DNA of 45,185 bases from Shewanella violacea DSS12 (GTDB taxonomy: Bacteria > Pseudomonadota > Gammaproteobacteria > Enterobacterales > Shewanellaceae). The stretch lies in assembly GCF_000091325.1 (NCBI RefSeq), contig NC_014012.1, forward strand, positions 3,125,314 through 3,170,498, in the 5' to 3' direction. The position numbers were made by a program, and so were the translations under genes. The notes below the pieces were generated by a model that saw only the letters and a program-made list of their open reading frames with translations, was not told the origin of the DNA and did no database searches. Of the stretch, positions 31,022-38,788 are shown one piece after another. Numbering within the stretch: position 1 is the first letter of the stretch; each line of letters starts with the position of its first letter.

Positions 31022-31049
31022 AGATGGGGTTGGAATTTTGCATTTCAAG
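31022..31049 (-). promoter_or_regulatory. htpG: Sigma-32 heat-shock promoter of htpG
   Basis: On the minus strand CTTGAAA at 31049-31043 is followed after 13 nt by CCCCATCT at 31029-31022. Both boxes and the spacing equal the E. coli heat-shock consensus CTTGAAA-N13-CCCCATNT. The -10 box ends 82 nt before the htpG start, leaving a leader of about 75 nt. Confidence 0.93.
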
Positions 31050-31087
31050 GGGAGAAGAGATAACTGAGGTTAAAATGACTAAAAAAA

Positions 31088-31141
31088 AATCCAGTATTGA
31101 CGAGGCAATGACTGGATTATTTATGCTCTGAAAATCAGAGC
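31088..31141 (-). terminator. Double-hairpin terminator of dnaX-ybaB-recR
   Basis: On the minus strand a GCTCTGA/TCAGAGC hairpin (31125-31141) is followed by AATCCAGT/ACTGGATT (31088-31118, 15-nt loop) and then a run of nine T. It ends 19 bp after the recR stop and isolates the htpG promoter. Confidence 0.88.
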
Positions 31142-31159
31142 AGAGGAATAGCTTGAAAC

Positions 31160-31759
31160 TTACAGCGGGAGACGTCCATTAAAAGAAAGCGCCAACGTGG
31201 TGCTATCGACATACTCAAGCTCACCGCCCACAGGCACCCCATGGGCAATACGGCTCACGATGACATCGTGAATCTTGGCCATGTCGGCGATAAAATGCGC
31301 CGTTGCATCCCCTTCAACCGTAGGATTAGTGGCTAAGATCAACTCTGACACCTCACCAGAAGCTAAATGCTCTTCTAGCAAAGCTAATCCAAGTTCATCT
31401 GGCCCAACACCATCCAATGGAGACAGGTGTCCAAGCAGTACAAAGTAACGCCCGGAGAAGTGTCCACCGGCCTCGATAGCAAGTACGTCAGCTGGGGTTT
31501 CAACCACACAAATCAACTGAGATTGTCCACGTTTGTGACTGGCACAAATGGGACAATGAACCTCTTCGGTGAAAGTGCGGCAGGATTGACAATGGCCCAC
31601 ATCACTCATAGCTTTTTCTAGTGCTTGTCCCAGGGATTGACCCGCTTTTCGATCCCGCTCAAGTAACTGAAATGCCATGCGCTGAGCGGATTTGGGGCCC
31701 ACTCCGGGTAAACATTTCAGTGCTTGGATCAACTCGTCGACGAGAGGACTAAATTTCAT
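31160..31759 (-). CDS. recR: RecR, recombination mediator
   Basis: RecR, with RecF and RecO, loads RecA at single-strand gaps. The 199-residue protein has the helix-hairpin-helix [15 protein letters not shown] at 15-29, the zinc site CxxC...CxxC ([16 protein letters not shown]) and the TOPRIM domain ([26 protein letters not shown]). It starts 17 bp after ybaB, completing the conserved dnaX-ybaB-recR operon. Confidence 0.98.
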   Translation of the reverse strand: MKFSPLVDELIQALKCLPGVGPKSAQRMAFQLLERDRKAGQSLGQALEKAMSDVGHCQSCRTFTEEVHCPICASHKRGQSQLICVVETPADVLAIEAGGHFSGRYFVLLGHLSPLDGVGPDELGLALLEEHLASGEVSELILATNPTVEGDATAHFIADMAKIHDVIVSRIAHGVPVGGELEYVDSTTLALSFNGRLPL

Positions 31760-31776
31760 TTGCTATAAATACTCAA

Positions 31777-32106
31777 CTAGAAAGGCATCTTCATACCAGG
31801 AGGTAGTTGCATGCCACCTGTCACTTCAGCCATTCTCTCTTTTTGGCTCTCTTCTACTCGACGCGCCGCATCGTTACAGGCTGCAGCGATAAGATCTTCT
31901 AACATCTCTTTATCGTCTTCTAACAGGCTAGGATCGATATCCACTTTACGTACACTGTGAGAACCTGTCATGGTAATTTTAACAAGACCTGCACCGGCTT
32001 CACCGGTCACTTCCATACGCGCGATCTCTTCTTGCGCTTTGGCCATTTTGTCTTGCATCTGCTGGGCCTGCTTCATCAGGTTACCCATACCGCCTTTTCC
32101 AAACAT
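31777..32106 (-). CDS. ybaB: YbaB/EbfC nucleoid-associated protein
   Basis: This small DNA-binding dimer has 109 residues, the family norm. The N-terminal [20 protein letters not shown] and the central [19 protein letters not shown] are typical. The C terminus is rich in Gly, Pro and Met (LPPGMKMPF). It is 84 bp after dnaX and 17 bp before recR and should be expressed with both. Confidence 0.97.
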   Translation of the reverse strand: MFGKGGMGNLMKQAQQMQDKMAKAQEEIARMEVTGEAGAGLVKITMTGSHSVRKVDIDPSLLEDDKEMLEDLIAAACNDAARRVEESQKERMAEVTGGMQLPPGMKMPF

Positions 32107-32190
32107 ATCTATTTCTCTTCAATTAAGGGTCGAATAAAGTTGGCTCATCTTACTTAAATAATGTCGATAATCAATCAAAGCCGTATAAAC

Positions 32191-35022
32191 TTATGACTGA
32201 GCTAACGCCTTAAAGTTCGATTTATCGATGAGCTCTATGGTATTTCCTTTTAAACTCAATAACTCAGGTGAATAACTTAAGCTATCGTCTTCAAACTCTG
32301 CCCCCATTTGACTCATTAGCCATTGGACATTGCTATCTGTGAGTAAGCCTTGATGTGCCTGGGCTTGGATCTCCCGATGAAAACGCTGACGCACTTCCAG
32401 TGGTGTCTCCCTGTTGCCGTCAACTCCCACAGCAATATTGATCTTAGTCTCGGCGCCTAACGCTTTGGCTAAGGCTTCCTCTAACTGAACTATGGCTATA
32501 TCGGCGGACAAATGTTTCTGGTTAGGTTTTAATAACAGAGACAAGGGCTCAGTAAACTCATGACATATTGAGTTCACTGCTAATTGGCGCACCCTGCCAC
32601 CGACATCGATAGCAGACATCAAACGATACCACTTAAGGTCAGTTTCATGGCCTGTCACCTCGCCTTCACCTAAAGGGGGAAGCGGGTCAAATGACTGAGC
32701 TTGTATTCCGGTTTGTACTGACTCTCGTACTTGTACTGGTGCTCGAGATTCTATTTGTGCTTCGACTTGAGCCGACGGCACTGGATGAGTATCACGGCCT
32801 TGCTCATTGCCAGCTGAGGCGACATTCTCACTTGCCGCAACTTCGACAGGTTCCTCCCAGGGAGGCCTGTCTTCAATATCTGTTACCAAGTGTGGAGTCT
32901 GGGACTGTGCGACACTAGGCTGTACTTGAGGAGCCGATTCCTGCGAGCCCAAAGCACTTGGCTGTGGTCGACGTTCAGGTTTAGCTTCAGGTTCCGCTGC
33001 GGATATAGCCTGACCGTCTAAAGACGATGTTTCACTGGTATGCTCAGCTAAGGGTTTGCGTTTAGGAGGGGAAAACTCCTTACGCTGGGCTTCAGGCTTT
33101 TTTCCATCACTCTCCTCAGGCGTTTTGGCCAGGTCGGTGAGCAGTGAGTCTCGCGACGCTAAGACAGCATCTAAAATATCGTCTTGCAACTCAGCTTGAG
33201 AATCTGTCCCTTGGGCTGTTATTTCTGAGCTTACATCACCACCAGGCAGACTTTCAAAAGCCTGGTAATCCCCCTGCTCTGGTTCATCTTGTTGAAAACC
33301 ATATTGAGCATCGAAGGCTGCATCTTGAGCTAACTGCTCAGGGCTCAGCTGCTTCTGATCTAAATTAGACGAATTTGTACCAGACTGACTTATCTCTGAC
33401 GGGCTACTTGCTTCAAGCTGAGCTAACTTATCTGTGCCGCTATTGTCTATGGGGCTCGTCTCAGTTTGGCTAACAGACTCAAGCGGTTCAATGATAGTTT
33501 GGTGAGTCTTAGCTTGACTGACGATGCTTGCATTAGCCATGGGAGATGGCGTTATGATGTCAGGTGCCTCATCCGTCGACGCAGTACTTGGCTCTACAGT
33601 TTGATCAAGAACTTGCTCGGCAGAATCCAGAGCGCTCTGCTCCATCCCCAGGCTAGATGCCTGACTTAATATAAGGGTTTGCTCGCTATTAAGAGCAAGC
33701 AAATCATCGGTCTCATCATCTGGCTCTGCTTGAGGTGCTAGTTCGGCTCTAAGCTTAGGCTCAGGAACTGACACTTTTTGAACTGCAGCAGACTGGCTAG
33801 TAGAGTTCGACGGGTTATCATGACCAAGATGATTATTGTTAACTAGGGGCTGTTCTGACTCTGCCTGTCCAGCTTCTTTATCTACAAGTTCAGGCAAGGT
33901 AACGCTAGCTGGCTTATCTACCATCCAACGGGTCACAGGTGTTTCAGGCACAAAAGAAACGGCTCTAAGCAAGGCCATCTCTAAGCCAGATTTAGGATCC
34001 GGCGCATGGGGGAGATCTTTTCTCCCCGTCAACAACAGCTGATAATAGAGTTGTACTTGCTCTGGACTGAGCTGCTGTGCGAAGGCCTTAATCTGCTCAC
34101 TATAAATGGAAAGCTGAGCCGCAGCGGGAGCAAACTGACTCAAGGTTATCTGATGTAATAATTCCAGTAGGCTTCTAAGCACTTCCTGGGGATCGGCACC
34201 AAAGGATAAAACTTGGCCAATTACCCGCATCAAACTCTCGATATCCCCTTGGACTAAGGCATTGAGCAAGGTGATCACGTGTTGCTCGTCGATACTGCCA
34301 AGCATGGTCTGCACTTGAGTCAAGTGTACGCTTCCTGCACCGAAAGCTATGGCCTGGTCTGTAAGACTCAGAGCATCACGCATACTGCCATTGGCCGCTT
34401 TAGCCAACAGGGTCAGTGCTGGTTGCTCGAAGGTGAGTTGCTCTTGGGTAAGCACATAAGACAGTTGCGATGAAATTTCATCTTGAGTCAGGCTTTTTAA
34501 ATTAAATTGCAGACAACGAGACAGTACTGTCACGGGCAGACGCTGAGGATCTGTGGTCGCCAGCAGAAACTTTACATGCTCAGGTGGCTCTTCCAGAGTT
34601 TTTAGCAGGGCATTGAAACTGCTACGCGATAGCATATGCACCTCATCGATAAGGTACACCTTGTATCGGCCTCTACTGGGACGGTACTGCACATTATCGA
34701 GTAGCTCTCGAGTATCATCGACCTTAGTACGCGAAGCCGCATCGACTTCGATAAGATCGACAAAACGCCCTTCGGCAATTTCAACACAGCTGGAACATTG
34801 GCCACATGGAGAGGCCGTAATTCCCTGCTCACAGTTTAATCCCTTAGCGAATAGCCGAGCTAAACTGGTTTTACCCACACCTCGGGTGCCAGAAAACAGG
34901 TAAGCATGATGTAATCTTTGCTGAGTGAGCGCATTGGTTAATGCAAGTAAAACATGAGACTGACCAACCATTTGTTCAAATGTGGCAGGGCGCCATTTTC
35001 TGGCCAACACCTGATATGACAT
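32191..35022 (-). CDS. dnaX: DnaX tau subunit of DNA polymerase III
   Basis: DnaX is the clamp-loader ATPase, and tau links polymerases and DnaB. ATG at 35022 has GGGGAG about 5 nt upstream; the frame running on to 35088 is not needed. Walker A GTRGVGKTS is at 45-53 with Lys51, and the zinc cysteines are Cys64, 73, 76 and 79, matching E. coli numbering. SRC (sensor/arginine finger) is in VTVLSRCLQF. At 943 residues it is far longer than the 643 of E. coli because of an acidic, Gln/Ser/Glu-rich linker at about 380-800. The C-terminal polymerase-binding domain is intact. An internal frameshift signal can yield gamma. Confidence 0.97.
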   Translation of the reverse strand: MSYQVLARKWRPATFEQMVGQSHVLLALTNALTQQRLHHAYLFSGTRGVGKTSLARLFAKGLNCEQGITASPCGQCSSCVEIAEGRFVDLIEVDAASRTKVDDTRELLDNVQYRPSRGRYKVYLIDEVHMLSRSSFNALLKTLEEPPEHVKFLLATTDPQRLPVTVLSRCLQFNLKSLTQDEISSQLSYVLTQEQLTFEQPALTLLAKAANGSMRDALSLTDQAIAFGAGSVHLTQVQTMLGSIDEQHVITLLNALVQGDIESLMRVIGQVLSFGADPQEVLRSLLELLHQITLSQFAPAAAQLSIYSEQIKAFAQQLSPEQVQLYYQLLLTGRKDLPHAPDPKSGLEMALLRAVSFVPETPVTRWMVDKPASVTLPELVDKEAGQAESEQPLVNNNHLGHDNPSNSTSQSAAVQKVSVPEPKLRAELAPQAEPDDETDDLLALNSEQTLILSQASSLGMEQSALDSAEQVLDQTVEPSTASTDEAPDIITPSPMANASIVSQAKTHQTIIEPLESVSQTETSPIDNSGTDKLAQLEASSPSEISQSGTNSSNLDQKQLSPEQLAQDAAFDAQYGFQQDEPEQGDYQAFESLPGGDVSSEITAQGTDSQAELQDDILDAVLASRDSLLTDLAKTPEESDGKKPEAQRKEFSPPKRKPLAEHTSETSSLDGQAISAAEPEAKPERRPQPSALGSQESAPQVQPSVAQSQTPHLVTDIEDRPPWEEPVEVAASENVASAGNEQGRDTHPVPSAQVEAQIESRAPVQVRESVQTGIQAQSFDPLPPLGEGEVTGHETDLKWYRLMSAIDVGGRVRQLAVNSICHEFTEPLSLLLKPNQKHLSADIAIVQLEEALAKALGAETKINIAVGVDGNRETPLEVRQRFHREIQAQAHQGLLTDSNVQWLMSQMGAEFEDDSLSYSPELLSLKGNTIELIDKSNFKALAQS
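33092..35022 (-). CDS. dnaX: DnaX gamma subunit by -1 programmed frameshift
   Basis: The slippery heptamer A-AAA-AAG occupies minus-strand positions 33103-33097 in the correct frame (Lys641-Lys642). A -1 slip makes the next codons GCC then TGA at 33094-33092, giving a 643-residue gamma that ends one alanine after the slip, much as E. coli gamma ends after one glutamate. A Shine-Dalgarno-like GAGGAG lies about 8 nt before the heptamer. Downstream, GCGT-A-AGGAG and CTCCT-AA-ACGC can form a stem starting 11 nt after it. All three E. coli elements are thus present. Confidence 0.85.
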
Positions 35023-35124
35023 GGAACTCCCCAAAGTGTCATCTAGTAAATTCGGGAGCACGCTCCTCAATAATCTGCACCTTAACATGCCATGTTAAAA
35101 GGCGCTACTGAGGAGCATTTTTAC

Positions 35125-35400
35125 GCTGGATTATTCACCGTCAAAATCACTCAAAATAACAAGCTCATGAACAATTGTTTTGAGGTGTCTCTCTACCACA
35201 AAGAGCCGACACTGAGATAGCCAGAAACAAGATGATTAACTTGGCCGGCTACATCAGGAATAAATTGTACGCTGGATTATTCACCGTCAAACTTAATCAG
35301 TTTAAGAACTATGGATTCGAGACGTTTCTCTACCACTAAGAGCCGACCCAGAGATAACCAGCAACAAGATAGTTAACTTGGGTAACTAGTTATATTGTTA
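35125..35400 (-). repeat. Two decayed tandem copies of the apt 3' end
   Basis: TACGCTGGATTATTCACCGTCAAA occurs in part at 35122 and 35268 (146 bp apart), and each is followed by about 110-120 bp resembling the last 40 codons of apt. On the minus strand the nearer copy reads EKRLESIVLKLIKFDGE-stop and the farther one ERHLKTIVHELVILSDFDGE-stop, against [24 protein letters not shown] in apt. Each is broken upstream by frameshifts. The copies are more diverged from apt than from chance but clearly not recent. Period and position downstream of the gene parallel the acyP repeats. Confidence 0.88.
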
Positions 35401-35407
35401 TCTAGGC

Positions 35408-35962
35408 CTAGTCGCCTTCAAATTCACACAGTTTAACCAGTTTAAGATCCATGGCTTCGAGACGCTTCTCACCACCAAGATCCGGCAAAGAGATAACAAA
35501 GGCTGCATGGTTAACTTTACCACCTAGTTTACGGATCAACTTGACAGTGGCTTCAATCGTACCACCAGTAGCAAGCAAATCATCGACCACTAATACTTTG
35601 TCTTCAGCAGAAATCGCATCTGTATGCAATTCCAATACATCCTGACCATATTCAAGATCATAACTCTGAGAAATTGTCTCACGTGGTAATTTACCCGGCT
35701 TACGTACAGGTACAAAACCCACACCTAATGCCAAGGCTAAAGGTGCCCCGAACAGGAAACCACGAGCTTCTGTACCCACGATTTTAGTAAAGCCTTGATC
35801 TTTATACTCCTCAGTAAGAAGCTCAATCGTTGCTCGATAAGCCGCAGGCTCTTCAAGCAAACTCGTCACATCTCTGAAAAGGATCCCGGCTTTCGGGTAA
35901 TCAGGAATTGTTTTTATGCTCTGTTTTATCAATGCTAAGCTGTCTTTATTCATGATCATCAT
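35408..35962 (-). CDS. apt: Adenine phosphoribosyltransferase
   Basis: Apt makes AMP from adenine and PRPP. The 184-residue product has the PRPP-binding [13 protein letters not shown] and the family blocks [32 protein letters not shown] and [21 protein letters not shown]. Three in-frame ATGs open the gene (35962, 35959, 35953) and no Shine-Dalgarno element separates them; the true protein may be 1-3 residues shorter. It lies upstream of dnaX as in E. coli, but decayed copies of its own end fill the intervening 385 bp, with no clear terminator. Confidence 0.97.
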   Translation of the reverse strand: MMIMNKDSLALIKQSIKTIPDYPKAGILFRDVTSLLEEPAAYRATIELLTEEYKDQGFTKIVGTEARGFLFGAPLALALGVGFVPVRKPGKLPRETISQSYDLEYGQDVLELHTDAISAEDKVLVVDDLLATGGTIEATVKLIRKLGGKVNHAAFVISLPDLGGEKRLEAMDLKLVKLCEFEGD

Positions 35963-36249
35963 CTTTTGGTTTAGCCGACAATTCTCGCCAGCTTTAAAAA
36001 ATCCGGCTAAAGTTTATGTGTCTTTAAGCATACTTGCAACAATCTCCCATACTAATTAGGACAAGAATTGAGGCATTAGGTCATAATTTAACGATATAGC
36101 CTAAATAGGGGGACAATATTGAGTTTTCCGCATTTATGATTGAGCCAAGATTCGGCAATAACATCATCTCATCGCCGGTAAAGTGAATGTAAAAGTTAGC
36201 TAACGCTCTAATTCAATCTACTAACTCAATCTTTAGCTCAATCTTTAGC
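35963..36249. other. Gap between ybaN and apt, with 12-bp repeats at its ybaN end
   Basis: 287 bp without a credible gene. The apt promoter should be here. The end next to ybaN is a short tandem repeat listed separately. No terminator is evident after ybaN, so read-through into apt is possible. Confidence 0.4.
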
Positions 36250-36260
36250 TCAATCTTCCA
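36212..36260 (-). repeat. 12-bp tandem repeat spanning the ybaN stop codon
   Basis: On the minus strand the ybaN end GAAGAT-TGA is followed by GCTAAA-GATTGA twice, and then by a degenerate copy GTTAGTAGATTGA. The unit GATTGAGCTAAA contains the stop and is a multiple of three, so each copy carries an in-frame TGA. Confidence 0.92.
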
Positions 36261-36618
36261 GTTCAGGGATCTGCTTAAGAAATAAACCTAGGCCCAAGGC
36301 AAAACAGAGCAGCATTATTTTTACCCATATTAGCGGCACAACGGCTATGCTGACCGCAAAGCTGAGTCCACTGACAATATACGCCTTCTTCTTTAGCCCT
36401 TTACGTATGCCTCTGCTCTGCTCCCAATCATTCAAAGCCTCTGAGAACCAAGGGTGGGTCATCAGCCAATGATGTAGTCGATCACTGGAACGGGCAAAAC
36501 AGAAGGCAGCAAGTAAGATAAATGGCACTGTGGGTAATATAGGTAGCGGGATCCCCAGCAATCCAAGCGCCAAGCTGCACAAGCCACAAATCAAATAAAA
36601 ACCACGTTTAAAAGCCAT
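36250..36618 (-). CDS. ybaN: YbaN, DUF454 inner-membrane protein
   Basis: A small inner-membrane protein of 122 residues with family-typical GLLGIPLPILPTVPFILLAAFCFARSS at about 20-45 and three to four hydrophobic segments (7-26, 29-44, 80-97, 99-113). The function of DUF454 proteins is not established. It precedes apt on the same strand as in E. coli. The four C-terminal residues ELED run into a 12-bp tandem repeat that includes the stop. Confidence 0.93.
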   Translation of the reverse strand: MAFKRGFYLICGLCSLALGLLGIPLPILPTVPFILLAAFCFARSSDRLHHWLMTHPWFSEALNDWEQSRGIRKGLKKKAYIVSGLSFAVSIAVVPLIWVKIMLLCFALGLGLFLKQIPELED

Positions 36619-36665
36619 TATTATCCTTAACTCATTTTTTCAAAAATCAAAAAAAGTCCAAAAAA

Positions 36666-36685
36666 AACCACTCCAATGAGTGGTT
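36666..36685 (-). terminator. Terminator of the 39-residue membrane protein gene
   Basis: On the minus strand AACCACTC and GAGTGGTT pair around ATTG and run into TTTTTT, 55 bp after the small gene's stop and 48 bp before the ybaN start. Confidence 0.92.
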
Positions 36686-36739
36686 AGTCTACCCAAACCT
36701 ATGCTGGGTATCTAGACTTGAATGAGTCTAAAGAATATT

Positions 36740-36859
36740 TTAAATCAGCCCGGCAATTTTCAACCAAGATAAGGTCGCAGGTAAAGTTGGCAGCATCAGG
36801 ACTAAGATGAAACCTATGAAATAGATGATGTTAAATGGATCTTTAAACGGCTTACTCAT
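36740..36859 (-). CDS. Small single-pass membrane protein, 39 residues, unrecognised
   Basis: ATG at 36859 has GAGG 5 nt upstream, and the frame runs 39 codons to TAA at 36742-36740. The product begins MSKPFKDPFN, then a hydrophobic helix at about 11-27 (IIYFIGFILVLMLPTLP), and ends SWLKIAGLI. Positively charged N terminus and a single helix suggest an inner-membrane peptide. It has its own terminator, and a perfect FNR-type palindrome lies just upstream, so it looks like a real regulated gene. I do not recognise the family. Small subunits of respiratory complexes look like this, but nothing here assigns it to one. Confidence 0.75.
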   Translation of the reverse strand: MSKPFKDPFNIIYFIGFILVLMLPTLPATLSWLKIAGLI

Positions 36860-36891
36860 AACTTCCTCACTCAATCTTTTTAATGATTTTA

Positions 36892-36905
36892 TTGATCTAG
36901 ATCAA
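36892..36905. promoter_or_regulatory. Perfect FNR/EtrA-type site upstream of the small membrane protein gene
   Basis: TTGATCTAGATCAA equals the FNR consensus TTGAT-N4-ATCAA. Its centre is 39 bp before the start codon at 36859. The adjoining TAAAAT could be the -10 box. An activator centred at -41.5 would put the transcript start on the start codon, so repression, or activation with an unusual geometry, fits better. EtrA is the Shewanella FNR homologue. Confidence 0.8.
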
Positions 36906-37059
36906 TTTTTTGAAAGCATTATAAAGACTTGACCAGAATTTAGGAAGCGAGTATTTAACCTTTTATCAACTTAAACTCCTTTTGATGATTTATAAGCAGA
37001 AATCTATCGCTCCCATTCTATGGCTTTATCCAGCCCTTTAATGAAAAAGTCCAATCGAC

Positions 37060-37815
37060 TCATTCAACCCCATTAGCCAAGTATTGTTTCACGACCCCCT
37101 TAGCGGCAAGCTCGACTAACATCTGTTTACACCCTTGAGTTAACACTTCATCGTCCATCTGGGGGTAAGTTTGCTTTAGCCAAGTCACTAGATAATCGAA
37201 ATTGACAGATTCATACTGGCACAGGTAACCCAGCGCTTGTGCGGCTAAAGGGTTAAGCTGCAAGAAAATCACTTCATCTTGCTTATCGCGATATAAGCAA
37301 AAATTTAACGGACTCTCGGCGGGTCCATCGGGTCGGTAATCTTCACTCACTCTTTGAACATCAAATCTATATTGCAGCACCTTAGCCGTATCAGACAAAC
37401 ACAGTGCCACTTGCGTTATCGGCCCTTGCATACCTTGGTGTAGGGGATTATCTTTAGCGACTGCGACAACCAACTCCATATATTCATAATGAGCCAATTC
37501 GATAATAAATGCAGGGTCCCCCTCTGTTAACTGATATTCAGACTGGAGGAAACTAACAAATTCCTGAGCTATTTCGATAAAAATCGGTGTCTGACTATCA
37601 TGGGTCACAAAGAATTTTTGGATCAGCGCCAACCAAGCTTCTTCAGCATATAAGCTTTTCAACACGGGAAATGCACTAGAAACAAAGCCATTGATGTTAT
37701 TGAAAAACAGATCCCGGTATATCTTCATCCGCCGAGCTTCTGTGCCCTTAGGCAATGGCCGTGAAGGCTCCTTAATATAATCCATGAAGGATTGTTGAAT
37801 CCTAGTAAAATTCAT
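37060..37815 (-). CDS. hvfC: DUF2063 (BufC/HvfC-type) RiPP maturation partner
   Basis: The 251-residue protein has the DUF2063 N-terminal helical domain (PKGTEARRMKIYRDLFFNNINGFVSSAFP) and the acidic HYEYMELVV segment. These proteins act with DUF692 enzymes and are thought to deliver the precursor peptide to them. The start overlaps the hvfB stop. ATG at 37815 has AAGGAG 6 nt upstream; ATG at 37818, one codon earlier, is possible but too close. The overlap implies translational coupling. No DoxX-type BufD gene follows within 400 bp. Confidence 0.88.
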   Translation of the reverse strand: MNFTRIQQSFMDYIKEPSRPLPKGTEARRMKIYRDLFFNNINGFVSSAFPVLKSLYAEEAWLALIQKFFVTHDSQTPIFIEIAQEFVSFLQSEYQLTEGDPAFIIELAHYEYMELVVAVAKDNPLHQGMQGPITQVALCLSDTAKVLQYRFDVQRVSEDYRPDGPAESPLNFCLYRDKQDEVIFLQLNPLAAQALGYLCQYESVNFDYLVTWLKQTYPQMDDEVLTQGCKQMLVELAAKGVVKQYLANGVE

Positions 37816-38651
37816 CATGCACTCCTTGAACGTTGACACAAGCCTGTCTCTTGATAGCGATGAATTTTATCTATCTCCTTTAGCAGTACAGGAGTTTGAG
37901 GAATATTAAAATCCCTCTCTAACAAGGTAGGATGCACGCCATGTATTTGGTAACAGGTTTGAAGTAACTGCCATACCGATGACACAATATCTGCGCCATG
38001 GGTATCGACTATGATATCTTTTGCCTCTTCAAAATGGCCTGCGATATGGATATAAGCGACGCGCTCAGTCGGCATAGCCTTTAAAAAATCATCGGCATCG
38101 TATTGATGATTAATTGAATTAACATAGATGTTATTCACATCAAGAAGCATTTTACAATCAGCTTCACTAAGCACTGCAGTGACAAATTCGAGTTCACTCA
38201 TCTCGGCCCCCGGCGCCGTGTAAAAAGAAACATTCTCCAAGATAAGCGGCCTCTCTAGAATATCTTCTACCTGTTTAACACGCTTAACCACATGCTTAAC
38301 CGCCTCCTGAGTAAAAGGAATGGGCATAAGATCATACATATGTCCGCTACCCGAACAGTAGCTAAGATGTTCGGAGTAAACCTCGATATTATGCTCATCC
38401 ATAAAGGCTTTCACATTTTTAACCAAGTCGATATCTAAGGGTGCAGGCCCACCGATAGACAGAGATAAGCCATGACAGAAGAAAGGTTTACTCTCGGTTA
38501 GTTGCCTAAATTGTCGGCCATACTTTCCCCCTAAGGTCATCCAGTTCTCAGGCGCAACCTCGAAGAAATCGATAGCATCGGGAATAGCGTCGCAAAATTC
38601 ATCCAACATCTCACGCCTCAAACCTAATCCCACCTTGGCTCGCTCAATCAT
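37815..38651 (-). CDS. hvfB: DUF692 multinuclear iron RiPP maturase (BufB/HvfB type)
   Basis: DUF692 (MNIO) enzymes use two or three iron ions to rewrite cysteines of precursor peptides into oxazolone/thioamide or thiooxazole groups. The 278-residue protein has the family's metal-ligand blocks: FFEVAPENW, HGLSLSIGG, YSEHLSYCSG, LENVSFYT, LLDVNNIYVNS, IHIAGHFE, DTHGADI and LLERDFNIP. ATG at 38651 has GGAG 5 nt upstream; a TTG at 38663 precedes that site. It lies 137 bp behind the precursor and overlaps hvfC by a base or more, so the three form one operon. Confidence 0.92.
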   Translation of the reverse strand: MIERAKVGLGLRREMLDEFCDAIPDAIDFFEVAPENWMTLGGKYGRQFRQLTESKPFFCHGLSLSIGGPAPLDIDLVKNVKAFMDEHNIEVYSEHLSYCSGSGHMYDLMPIPFTQEAVKHVVKRVKQVEDILERPLILENVSFYTAPGAEMSELEFVTAVLSEADCKMLLDVNNIYVNSINHQYDADDFLKAMPTERVAYIHIAGHFEEAKDIIVDTHGADIVSSVWQLLQTCYQIHGVHPTLLERDFNIPQTPVLLKEIDKIHRYQETGLCQRSRSA

Positions 38652-38710
38652 ATTCACTCCCAAAAGCCTCTGCTAATTATAGAAAATGTCAGCGTTATAC
38701 TCGCATAAGA

Positions 38711-38744
38711 ACATTTAAGGCCAGTAAACACCGGCCTTAAATGT
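38711..38744 (-). terminator. Hairpin between the RiPP precursor and maturase genes (attenuator candidate)
   Basis: ACATTTAAGGCC and GGCCTTAAATGT form a perfect 12-bp stem around a 10-nt loop, 44 bp after the precursor stop and 59 bp before hvfB. On the minus strand only a mixed TTCTT follows, so termination should be partial, or the hairpin could protect the upstream message. Confidence 0.7.
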
Positions 38745-38788
38745 CTAATCACTATTGCAAAATCTGCTCCGCAATAGATAATAATGAT

